A stretch of 64,000 nt of DNA. Source: Edaphochlamys debaryana. Its lineage: Eukaryota; Chlorophyta; Chlorophyceae; Chlamydomonadales. Positions within the stretch are counted from its first letter, which is position 1. Every line of letters starts with the position of its first letter. Under the pieces are notes generated by a model. It was not told the DNA's origin and did no database searches. It worked only from the letters and a program-made list of their open reading frames with translations. Of the stretch, positions 11,645 to 23,300 are shown in pieces. The stretch is from contig JAEHOE010000122.1 of the NCBI GenBank assembly GCA_016858145.1, positions 1 through 64,000 on the forward strand, written 5' to 3'. The position numbers and the translations under genes are program-made.

Positions 11645-14600
11645 TCATCCCGCCGTGCCGCTACCGGTGCCCGTTCGATTGCTCGTGAACACCAGGGCTG
11701 TGTCGATCTCGTTGCGCTCGCTCAGGCCGCCCCCGGGCCCCTGCAGCCGCTCCAGTGCCGCCACCCCAGCGCCCTCCTCCGCCACCACCACACCCGACAC
11801 CTGACAGGGGGGCAGCAGGGCCCAAGGGGCAGTGGCGGTTGCAGCAGGCGCGACGGAAGGCGGAGGCTAAGGAGCGAACGGGCTGCACATGGCACCGCAC
11901 CGTACCCTGTGAGCGTCCCCGCGTTCCCCCCCCAGTGAATGCATATGCTGCTGGCGTCCTGCCCGACCTATGTCCTCCTCGCTTCCCCCCTCCCACATCA
12001 CCCGTCCGCACCTTGAAGCGGTGCCCCCCGCTGCTGCTCCGCTCCAGCACCTCCACCCGCACCTCGCAGGCCTCCGCGGGGGTCACGTCCAGCCGCAGCT
12101 GGTACGTCTGCACGACACGTACGGCATGTACGGCGGGCACATGGCACGGTGCGTACGGGTGCAGGTACACGACTGCACGGATGCAGTCGGGGCCCCTGGG
12201 TCCTACCCACAACGCTCATCCTACCTCTCGGCCCGTACATACTCCCAAGCCCCCCCACCCCCACCACCCCCAAGTCCGTACACACTCCCAAGCCCCCCCA
12301 CCCCCACCTGTGACACACGCTCCGTGATGTGTGCGTCCACCTCCACTGCGCCGCACACACAGCCGGAGGCGCAGCTGGGGAGCGGGAGGCAGGCGGGTGG
12401 GGGAGGGTGAGCCCTGCTTTCATCCCACTCCCCCCCCCCAACCCCCCACACCCACACTCACACCCATCAACACCCACGGGACGGGCTTCGGGCATCTTAC
12501 GGACCGGCCGGCTGTTCACCGCGCCTACGCTTCCCTCGGCCAAAGCGAGCAGCCATTCAACCCCACACCCACACCTTTTGACCTGCTTCACTCGCTTCTT
12601 ACATAGGTCAGCGCACCCTACACCCCCCGAACCTTGCCCAGCCCACACAGCTACCGCTACCGCTCCCCCACCCCAGGCCGCACCTGAACCTCGCCCAGCC
12701 CATACCCTCGTAGCTCCTCAGGTGGTGTACGAACAGAGACACGTGTGACCCCGGGGCGCCCGCGGCGCGGCGGGAGTCGAGGCGGAAGGTCAGGGTAGAG
12801 CCCGTGACGTTGGCTGGGGGCATAGGGGGGGGGAGGGGGCATGGGGGCATGGGGGAGGGGACAGATGAGGAGGAGACAAGTAGGGGTTACCGTAGTTGGC
12901 TCGTTAGGGGTAGGGCGGCATGGCAAGGCACGGCTCGTGGAGGCCACATGCCGAAACTCTGCACGATTGGGAGCCCGTGTACGGAGGAGGGAGGACGGAG
13001 GATGGAGGGAGGAGACCCTGTACGGCACTCACCCGCGAACCCCCACTTGGGCTTGGCGGGGTTGGGTGAGTCATTGACGTACTCGAAGCCGTTGGCTGAC
13101 GTCACCAGGCGCCTGAACAGCTCGTCCTTGGCGCACGTGACCGAGGAGGGCGCCTCATTGTCTGGGGGCCGAGGGGGGTGAAGGTAACGGTGTGGCGTGT
13201 GAGGGTTACGGTGAATCGCTTAGCCCGCGTGACGGGGTACTCTGCGTCCTCCCTTCCCCCCCAGAAGCCCGAACTCTGCAGCGGCCCTTGCTTTGTGCGG
13301 CATGCCGTGCCGTACCCTTCGCCCCCCGATCCCGCCTGACCCAGTCCCCAGCGCCTAGCGCCCCTGGCATCAACGAAGGCTCTGCGTACCCCCGCTACGG
13401 CAACAGACTGCTCTAGTCCCGAGCAACGCACGGCCTTCCTTCCCATGCGGGCATCCCCAGATTCCCCACCACGGTACATGGGGGCGGGCAGGGACTCTGT
13501 CAGGCGCTCCTCGTCCTCGGGGCCCCAGGGGTTGAGGACCAGGTCCAGGGCTGGGGGCAGTAGGGGGGGAGGGAGGAGAGGGGGGAGTTGGAAGGTGAGA
13601 TATCCAGGAGTATGGGCCGTGTTCGGGGGAAGGCGCCCATAACCCCCCAACCCCCCCACCCACACGGCCCCCCTCCCAACTTCCACGTACGGGTGCAGGT
13701 ACACGACTGTACGGATGCAGTCGGGGTCCCCCTAAAGACCCCGCCACCCCTTCTCACCGGTCTCCTGTAGCAGGAACATGGCCAGGTCAGCCATCACGTG
13801 ATTGCCCGCGTCGCCCTGGGGGGGGAGAGAGAAGGGGTATGTGGAAGAGTGGGAGGGATCTGCTGGATCACCAACTGACAACCACCTCAACCACCTCAAC
13901 CGCCTCAACCCCCCCAACCGCCCCACCGGGTGGTGGTCAACGAAGAGCTGTCGCCAGCGGAAGCCCTCCCGGGCCTGTGTGACTGCCAGCCTGGCTTGGG
14001 GGAGGGGGGGTGCAGGGAGGGGAGGGGCGGGGGGCCAGGGTGGTCCGCACGTACCCCCCCTTCACCGCCTGTTGCCCAGTGCCCGCTGCTGGGTGCAGTC
14101 CCGCGGCTACCGCGTGCGCCTCCCCCTTCGCTGTCGGTCTTCACCTCCCTTGCACCCCCTAGCCCCCAATCCTCGGCCAGCTGTCACCCTCCTTCCCCCC
14201 CGCACACACACACCTCCACAGCGCTGCACGCAGGGACAGGGTCTGGACGTCATAGTACAGAGCCAGGGCGCCTGGGGGGAGGGGGGGAGGGAGGGTGAAA
14301 GAAGGAGGGGAGGGAACGGGGAGGGAGGGAGGGAGGGAGGGAAGGAGGGAGGGGGGGAGCTTCTCCGGGTGGGATGGCTTCCCGGTGGAAAGAGACGAGA
14401 GAGGGGTTGCGGGCGCAGGTGCACTACTACATCGTCTCCACGGCCCGCCTGCCCCCTCCAGCTGTCAGCCCTTGCCTCAATCCCTTCCGTCAGCCCCTCT
14501 CTCTGGCCACTCCCCCCCCCCCCCCCCCCCCCCCCCCCCACACCCTCCGCCTCCTCCATGCTCTCGTGGAAGGGCTCTCTAACCCCTTGCCTCCTCCCTC

Positions 14601-17040
14601 CTCTCCGCCCCCTCAGGCCCCCTCCCCCCCCTCTCAGGCCCCTCCCCCCACCCTCCGCCTCCTCCATGGTCTCGTGGAAGGGCCGGCGGTCGGGCGTCTC
14701 CACGGTCATATGCCGGAAGGGGGTCTGGAGGCGGGGGCGGGGGCGAAGGGGCGGGGGCGAAGGGGCGGGGGCGGAGGGGGGCGCAGGGATCAACAAGCAA
14801 GGCAGATTATCCCAGCGCCCGGACGGCTTTGTGTGCGCCGCTGGACGTTGAGGAACCCCCCCACACACAGACGCTGCATCGCTACCACGCAACGTAAGCT
14901 CCAACAGAGGCCGCGCGAGAGTGCTCCTGACACACAACCCGAGCTCCGCACGCCACCCAAAGGCTTCCGTTGCGTGCCCAGGGATGACCCTGGCCAACCC
15001 GCCACCCCCCAACCCTGTAGGGCCACTCACCTGCATCAGCACCACCGCCGGCCGGCCCGGCAGCCTCAGCAGGCGGCGGATGAGCCGTTCCATTGATCGT
15101 ACGACAGGGGAGTCGAAGAGCCGCTCGTCCAATCCTGCATGGGCATGCGCAAACCCACAACCGGCAGGCGCAGGCAACCGTACGGCGCAGTTACACCTGC
15201 GGCGGCTACCCGCAAGCGCTCATTTAGCCCTCGGGTCAACTGACCGTCGTTGATCAGGTACTCGACGAAGACGAGATCCACGTCTGGATCCACCGAGTGC
15301 TCCAGACACATGACCTGGGAGTGGATCCATGCAGAGGTAGCGTACGGCAAGTCCTGGTGCCCTGGGGCCCTGCAGCGGTAGTGCCGTACGGCCTCCCCCT
15401 GCATGTCCCTTGCACCCATGTGCTCTGCCACTCGGTTACCCCCGTTCCTGCTGTCGAGCCCTCAGTACCCGCACCATCCGTGAGCTGCTTACCACATCTC
15501 ACTTTTGGTCGCTTTTGGTCACTTTTGGTCACTTTCCAACCACTGCCTGGTTCGCTTATCTTGCTACTTACACGGGGTCAGCACACATCGGCACGCACCA
15601 TGAAGGCAGAAGGGGTGGCGGGAACGGCGCCGTTGCGGCAGGTGATGTTGGCGCGGGGGAAGGAGTCCACCTGGGGCGGGAGGGGGCGAGGCCGGGGAGG
15701 GTCGTAGGGGAGGCAGGCTGGGGACTCCTGCGGTGGAGCGGTTGGGGGCGGGACCGCGTAGCTGACCCGCCAGAGCCGGACAGCTCGACGGTCGCTACGT
15801 TGTAGCTGGTACCCGAACCCCTATCCCCGACGTCTTTCCCACAAGCCGCCGTGCCGCTCCTGCTTGCTAGACCACCTTTTATGTCCATATGCCCCCCCCC
15901 CGCCCTGGTGACATGGGGGGCTTCGGGGCTCGGGGCTGGCCCCCGCGGCTCTCCACTCGGCACGCGGCACCGCCCCATGCCACCCCCACTTGCCTTACCC
16001 ACCCCCACCCCCACCCCCACCCCACCATCCCCCAAGCGCACCAGGAAACGGGACACCACGCTGAACCAGGCGTGGCGGGATTTGTCGCTGGTGCCCTCTC
16101 CCCACGTGATGCTGCAGGGGGCAGAGGCGGAGGGGCCACGGGATGGAGGGGAGGGAGGGGAGGGCACGAGGCGCAGCCAAGGCCGGGGGCTTGGCCTGGT
16201 GGAGGCCGCCCCTTTCCTCCGCCCCCTATCCTCCATAGCCGGTCTAGAGCCCGTTCTGCTCTGCCCGCAAACTTCATTGCGGCTATCAAGCCCGTTACCC
16301 CGGATTTGGTCCTGTTGGATTGCATGGGCTTGGGGGGAAAGTCCCTCATGCTAACGTCTCCCAAGGCGGGTGCTCATTTTCCTGCAGCCCGCAACTCCAT
16401 CTCCAGCTATCAAGCCCGTTCCGCTCTGCCCGCACCCTCCATTGCGGCGATCACTCTCGATCCCGCGGGTTTAGGGCTTGCGCTCATCCACCCCCCCGTC
16501 ACGTCGCCCATCCGTGTCGTCCTCACCTGCCCCCCACCGCCCCAACCTTGAGGGGCCGGGACCCGCTCAGCAGCGCCCGTACGAACCGCCGTAGCCGGGC
16601 CCGCGGGCCCGCGTACGACCGCCCCGCTCGCAGCTGAGTCATGGGCAGCAGGAAGCTGTACGACATGAGGGGGGCCAGGGCGAGGCCCAGGGAGGCATCG
16701 ATCGCCGCCAGGCGGTGGGGCGGGCGCTGGCGGGACCGAGGGGGCAAGGCGAGGGTGAAGGTTCGGGTCAGCAAGCTGGGGTGACGGATGGCGCGCGTGA
16801 GGGAGCAAACAGCATGTGGGGTAAGGTGGAGACAGCGGGTGGGAGGCGGGATCCGGCCAGGTCGCGCGGGTGGGGCTAGGCGGAGGCGGGGCCATGGCGG
16901 GTGTTGCGGTCGGTGCCCAGGCGCACCTGCCACAGCAACTCCTGTCGGACAGCCGTCCGCTCGAAGGGTTTGTCAACCTCCTGTCCCGAGGCCAGCAGCA
17001 GCGTCGCCAGCGCGCCGAGCAGCGCGACGGCGAGCTGCAT
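11645..17040 (-). CDS. Secreted SGNH/GDSL-type esterase-like protein
   Basis: Sixteen exons, 5' to 3': 17040-16927, 16726-16527, 16111-16042, 15670-15599, 15314-15245, 15134-15031, 14724-14652, 14271-14214, 13990-13927, 13815-13758, 13550-13470, 13161-13033, 12813-12684, 12374-12308, 12107-12012, 11800-11645; 513 residues, all phases close. It begins with a signal peptide (MQLAVALLGALATLLLASG). Family marks in order: an LLP...LRAG...RRFVRALLSG lead, block I GGSITWGEG with the likely nucleophile Ser, CRNGAVPATPSAFM, VDLVFVEYLINDG (block III Asn), LLRLPGRPAVVLM, then FVDHHPGDAGNHVMADL (block V). After the catalytic part comes a second domain ending in a Cys-rich segment. Proteins of this build act on acyl or acetyl esters of cell-wall or extracellular glycans; the substrate here is unknown. 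The spacing of the last Asp to the His before PGD differs from the usual D-x-x-H, which could weaken catalysis. Confidence 0.72.
12497..12572. repeat. Dispersed intronic repeat, copy 1 of 3
   Basis: Contains GGCCGGCTGTTCACCGCGCC followed by TACGCTTCCCTCGGC, then GCGAGCAGCCATTCA. The same string recurs at 38914-38985 and 58645-58706. Here it lies in the SGNH intron between exons 13 and 14. Confidence 0.6.
14541..14580 (-). repeat. Donor echo of SGNH exon 7
   Basis: On the minus strand this repeats the last ~35 nt of exon 7 plus its donor: the real exon ends PFHETMEEAEG, the copy would read PFHESMEEAEG and is followed by GTGTGG. The copied junction is at 14544, 108 bp from the real one at 14652. 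It is followed by a C-run of almost 30 bases. Confidence 0.75.
16232..16460. repeat. Two-copy repeat in SGNH intron 2
   Basis: About 55 bp are repeated 165 bp apart: 16240-16294 and 16400-16455 share CCCGTTCTGCTCTGCCCGC-like and CATTGCGGC-ATCA segments. The copies are only partly identical. No coding potential is seen. Confidence 0.45.
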
Positions 17041-18257
17041 TGCCGCGCGCGCACGTCTACGTCATGGCTGGGAGCTCGTCGGCCTTTGCGTGATGGATGA
17101 TGCTACCTCGGTACATGTGATGCATTCCATACGTTCAGCTCCTGCGGCGGGTTGTTTCAAATATGCACGCGATGCACGACCAAGGTGCCGTTTCAACGCT
17201 TCTTGCGGCTGCATAGGCGAATGTGCGGTGCGTTATAGTGATCTGAGGCTAGCAAACAACATTTGGCGCTACGCCAGGATCGGTTTCAGGAGAACGGGCC
17301 CCTGCGCCTTGCCCCTGCGTGTAACTTTCTCACCCCCGGCCCCCGGCCGTCCCCAGCCGTTTCCCTTTCTCCAAGCCCCCAGCAGTGTCCGTCCCCGGTT
17401 GCCATCGTCAACCACAGCATTGTCGCATACAATTGAATGCTTGCCGGTATACAGAGGAGGTGCTGCTCAGCGAAGCTGCCTCGGCATGATATAGCCGGCC
17501 CCCGAGCCCATCAGCGGGCTGATGTTCCTAATCCGTGATGTCGCGGGCGGCGGTGGAATGTGACGATCACTTGCATACACACATTACTTGAAGGGCCTGG
17601 CCCAACCTGCCCACCCTTTCAGCCCAAAACCTTAACATGATTCCGTCCGTTGCGCCTCTTGCGAAGCCCAGCCCCTGTATATCTACCATTTTGCGGACAA
17701 GTGAGGGCTTGGGCCCCCGCGCATGCAAGCGTTCTATATGGTACTCGTCTCACCGCATTGCCAACCCCATGTCTGGGGGCGTGCTTACCGCACACAATAC
17801 TGTCGAGTTCAAAGCGAGACTTGCCACGCGCCCACCCAACTGTCAGCGGGCCATCAGCATCCTGGGCTACCGTCCGTGGGCCCAGGTCAGCACACTACTT
17901 GCTTGCTAGCTGCCTCCTGCAACCCTGCACGCCGAAGACCGTGCTAGGCGTACCGTCCCACACGACTACCCAGGCCATATCGGAATACACAAGACGCCGC
18001 CTGGCTGGTTACCGCGCATGTCATAGCCATCCGGAGGCTTGTTAGTCCAGCCAGCTAGCCGTCAGTCAACCAGACGTCCTCAGCCTCCCGTCAGCTCCAA
18101 GCGACCTTGGCTAAGTAGCTCCTCATGCAACACCAGTCAGGTCCGGTCTGTGCGTCTGTCAGCTCCTCGAGTTCGGCGACCTGGAGTTCAGGCACGGAAG
18201 ACTGCCAGCTTCACAGCAGGTTACCCTAGCGGTACTATCGTTCTGCCGAACGTATGA
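17041..18257. other. Spacer between SGNH gene start and ferredoxin gene end
   Basis: Both flanking genes are on the minus strand, so this holds the SGNH promoter/5' UTR and the ferredoxin 3' UTR. It is less GC-rich than the exons. No ORF here resembles a protein and no TTACA (TGTAA on minus) was found. Confidence 0.4.
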
Positions 18258-19358
<1,101 letters not shown>

Positions 19359-20349
19359 TGTGGGGTGTAGCAGATGCGTTCGGCAGGCGCGAGGTGATTG
19401 GCGAGGGATGTTGCGCGACAAAGAGGCAACCTGTGGTATGCTGCTTGGCTCAGGTCTGTAGTTGGACTGCTGTTGCTTGCTTTAGCTGCGTGCGAAGAGT
19501 ACGCCCAACACCTGTACGCCTGAATGAACCCTTCTTACACAATCGGTCGCATCGTGTCGGACCTCGCCAAAGGTGCGGACCACTTCCTCTCGGGTCACCG
19601 CGTCCGCAAGGCTGCGCAGTTGCAAGTTCAGCTTAAAATCTGCACTTCGATTCCGCCCCCAGCCTGTATGTCGCAGCGGCCCAGCGTCGCATGTGCGCAC
19701 GCCACAAACCCTAATGCCCCCGCTCCGCTCAAGCCCCTCCAAGCCCCCCATGCCTGCGAGCTCTACGAGGTGCACTACATGCCAATACTATCCAAAGCGC
19801 GAACATAGCAGCAGCCCACGGACCCCGTGCGACCCCAGCCACCACACCCGAAGGCGCTTGTGCCCAACGCACTAACTCACCGCGAAAGCCTGCCAACATG
19901 CCTTGCCCTCTCCCCACTCGCGATCCCCCCTTGCCTTGCCTGCTGATCCCCGCGTTCCCCTCTCGCTTGATGTCCTGCACGTCGTGCATATGCTAGCAGC
20001 CCGCTCCTGCGATCTCACCCACCTCTCCCGCTCCGTCCCGCTCCCCTCCCTCTGCATCATGCGCTCATACCCCTCACCACGGCACCGCCATGCGCTCATA
20101 CCCCTTACTACGTTACCAGCGAAAGCTGCTGTCAGATCAGACGACCCCGGGCCCAGGACCTGCAGCCATCGGCCCGCTCAGGCCCGCTCGGGCCCGCCGC
20201 ACCGACGGCCCAGGCCCAAGCCCGGGCACCTGTGCCCTGGCATCCCGTCCTGCAGAGAAGCTTCCCTCGCTCTCCCTCCGCTCCGGTGCCCCGGCATGCG
20301 CCCGTCCAGCTCCAGTGCTTCCCGCGGTCCTCCGTGTCCATCCGCCCCC
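19359..20349. other. Spacer: ferredoxin promoter and 3' UTR of the membrane-protein gene
   Basis: No supported exon. TTACA at 19535-19539 (TGTAA on minus) is a possible poly(A) signal, 811 nt after the stop of the upstream minus-strand gene. The short related words GCGCTCATACCCCTCACCA and GCGCTCATACCCCTTACTA occur at 20061-20079 and 20092-20110. Confidence 0.4.
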
Positions 20350-23300
20350 TTACTTCTTCTCGGTCGTGTACCTGGGGGAGGGTGTGAGGGGCGGGGGGCT
20401 GGCGTGAGGGTTGAAGTTGATGGCGAGGGGGCCGAGGCGGGGCCCCGGGGGCACAGGGGCACAGGGGCACAGGGGCACGCAGCTTTGGCGTGGGCACGGC
20501 GCGCCAGCGAAAAGCCAAGGCACAAGCGGCAAGACGGCGAGCGGTACAGATCAGTGGCGAGAACTTCCGGGACCCCAGGCTCCCTCGCCGGAAGCCGGCA
20601 AAGCTGGTGTGAGGCGTGGCCCTGCAGCAATGACACGCGTGCAACCGAGCCCCTGGCCCCCGGGTTCTTGTGCGTTAGATGGCAGGGCACTCCACCTTCC
20701 CCACCCTCATCCTCCCCTCCCCAACCCCCTTCCGTAAGCCTAGCTTTTCTGCCCAGCCCTCGGAGGGCCCTGACCCATGGACCGGGCGCTCACGTGTACA
20801 GGGCGAAGCTGGCGATGCCCAGAGATCCGACCAGATTGGACAGCGCAGCCGCGTCGTACATCTCCACCTGATCCGACAGCATGGCGCTGAGGGGGGGGGA
20901 GAGGGGACGGGGGAGAGCGGGAGGGGGGGGGCGGGAAGGGGGAAGCGTGAGGGAAAGGTTGCGCCTCCGCAAAGCCGCAATCGTGCCGCAATCGTACCGC
21001 AATGCGTCGTACCGCACAGGCATCCGCTGTCACATGCCGTACCTGCAGAAGATGACGGCGTAGCCGTACTCGAGCGCGGCAAGGCCTGAGCAGGAGGAGA
21101 GTTTTACAGGGAGACGGACAGATGAGTGAAGAGGCAACGTATGGCAACGGGCAGCTTCCGCCTTCCACCGCCCCATGCTCCCCCTTTTAGCTCGGTCCGT
21201 TTGACTGTTGTGCGGGGGCCTCGTCAACCGCTTCCTTCCCTTTCCTCCCTTTCCTCCCTTTCCTCCCTTTCCTCCCTTCCCTCCCTTTCCCCTCACCCAG
21301 GTTGAGGTTCTTGAAGGTGGAGGCCCCCAGCCGCCCCCGGTCGCCCGCGTCCTGGGGGAAGGGTAGGAGGAGCACGTGCAGAGGTCAGGGCAGGGCAGGA
21401 TTGGTGTGAGGTCAGGGCAGGATTTGGGGCGAGAAGCAGGTACACGTGTTGTGGCAGAGCCGGGGGTGAGGCCCGAACCCACCATCACCTAGCGCACGGC
21501 GCCGCCCATGCTTCCCGCATGCAACCCACCCCTCCCTTCTCCTCCATTCCTCCCCCCTTCCCCTCCCGACCCCCTCCCCCCCCACCTTGAGCACCCAGCT
21601 CATGACCGCTGCCAGCAGGAAGCCGGGCGCCCACACGCCCTTGACCAGGGGGGTGACCTCGGTGTAGGGGTCGCCCGTGAACAGGGTCTGGGGGGGGAGG
21701 GAGGGGGGTGGGGGGTTTGGGGGTTAGGGGAGGCGGGGGTGGAGTGAGGGCGAGGTTGGGGTTGGGGCGAGGTTTGGTGGGGGAGATGTTGGGGGGGGCA
21801 GGGAGAGGTTGGGGTCGGGAGAGGTCAGGAGTTTGGGCCAGCCGGCTGGGGGGAACCAGGGAGGGCAAGCCCGTCGCCTTCTCCCCAAACTCCAGCGCGC
21901 GGCACCAGCCCCATGACTCATTCCTGCGATCCGGCATCCCTCCGCTTCCCTCCCCCTGCTCCCTTTCCTCCACCCCCATGCCCCGTGCCCCGTGCCCCGC
22001 TCACCCCCACCCCCCCACCTCAGGAGCGAAGCACGCGGCCACTGTGAGCAGGTAGAGGGCGGTGCAGGCGGCGTAGCCCCAGGAGGCGTTGGACTTGGGG
22101 ACGGAGAGCTCCACGGCGGGGAGGGCCAGGCCGCTGCCGCTGGTGTTGGTGATGACTGGGGGGGGGGGGGCGAGAGGGCGGATGGGGGCGGGGAGGGAGC
22201 AGACCCGTGCTGCCTCCAGCCAAGCCAGGGCTCGTGTAGCTCCGCCCTGGCCCCGCCCCGCCTCCTAGCCTCCCCTTCACTGCGGGTCGCCTGCTTCCCT
22301 TTGTAACGAGCCACGGTCCCCAGCCCCGCATGAAGGCACCCGCAGCCAACATGGGTAGATCCGCTCTCACCCGCCAGGCTAACCGCCACGGACCCGCCAA
22401 CGGTCAACCACCAACCACCAACCGCTCTCACCCGCCAGGTTGACCGCCATGGACCCCACCGCCGCCACCAGGTAGCCCATCCAGGCGGGTGCGGCCCACA
22501 GCCCCGCGGTGGCAGGCAGGTTGGCCAGGAACACGGCCAGGAAGCCGGCGGACTTGAGGGCACAGCCGGCCTTGAGGGGGAGGAGGGGAGGAGGGAAGGG
22601 GGTTGAAGGGGGGTGAGGGGGTGTTTGTTGCTGAGGGGGGAGGGGTAGAGGCCAGGCAGCCGGCGGACTTGAGGAGGCACAGCCGGCCTACGGGGAAGGG
22701 TGTTGAGGATGCGAAGGGTGGGCGCGTGATGTAACGCTGTGCAGGCGCGAATGAAGGCTACGGGGAAGGGAAGAGGGTGGGTTTGAAGGAGAGGGGAAGG
22801 GAAGGGATTTGTTTGAAAGGGGGTGGAGGAAGCGAGCGGGTGAGGCTGGGTCGTTGTGAGTTGAGGGCTCTCAGGAGACAGCCTACCGCTCAGCTGATCC
22901 TCTCTCTCCTCTGCCCCTCCCCCTTTCACCCCCCCCCCACCATGAGGCGCTGGTAGCGGGGGTCAAGAGCTGGGGCTTGGGGGCTGGCAGGACACAGCCT
23001 CCCGTCCGGCCTTCCCCCTCCCCCCCTTTCCCCTCCCCCCCCCCCCCCCCACCATGAGGCGCTGGTAGGTGGCCGACTTGAGCAGCTGCGACTCAGCGGC
23101 GTGCTGCGGGGGATGCGAGGGGTGGAGAGGTTACGCATCGAGAGCGTGTGCTGACCCTGTAATACTACTATAATAGCAACTACACTGAACCCAACGCAGC
23201 AGAAAGCGAGACCCGAGAGGGTGTGTGAGCGTATCAGGAGGGTGTGTCCCTCAGCCCCAGCATAAGGCCCAACCGTTGCCTCCTCCCCTCCAGCCTCCAG

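Noticed and set aside
14107..15177. Single 356-codon minus-strand ORF
   Set aside because: It runs through SGNH exons and introns in mixed frames; the spliced model keeps the family motifs and this ORF does not.
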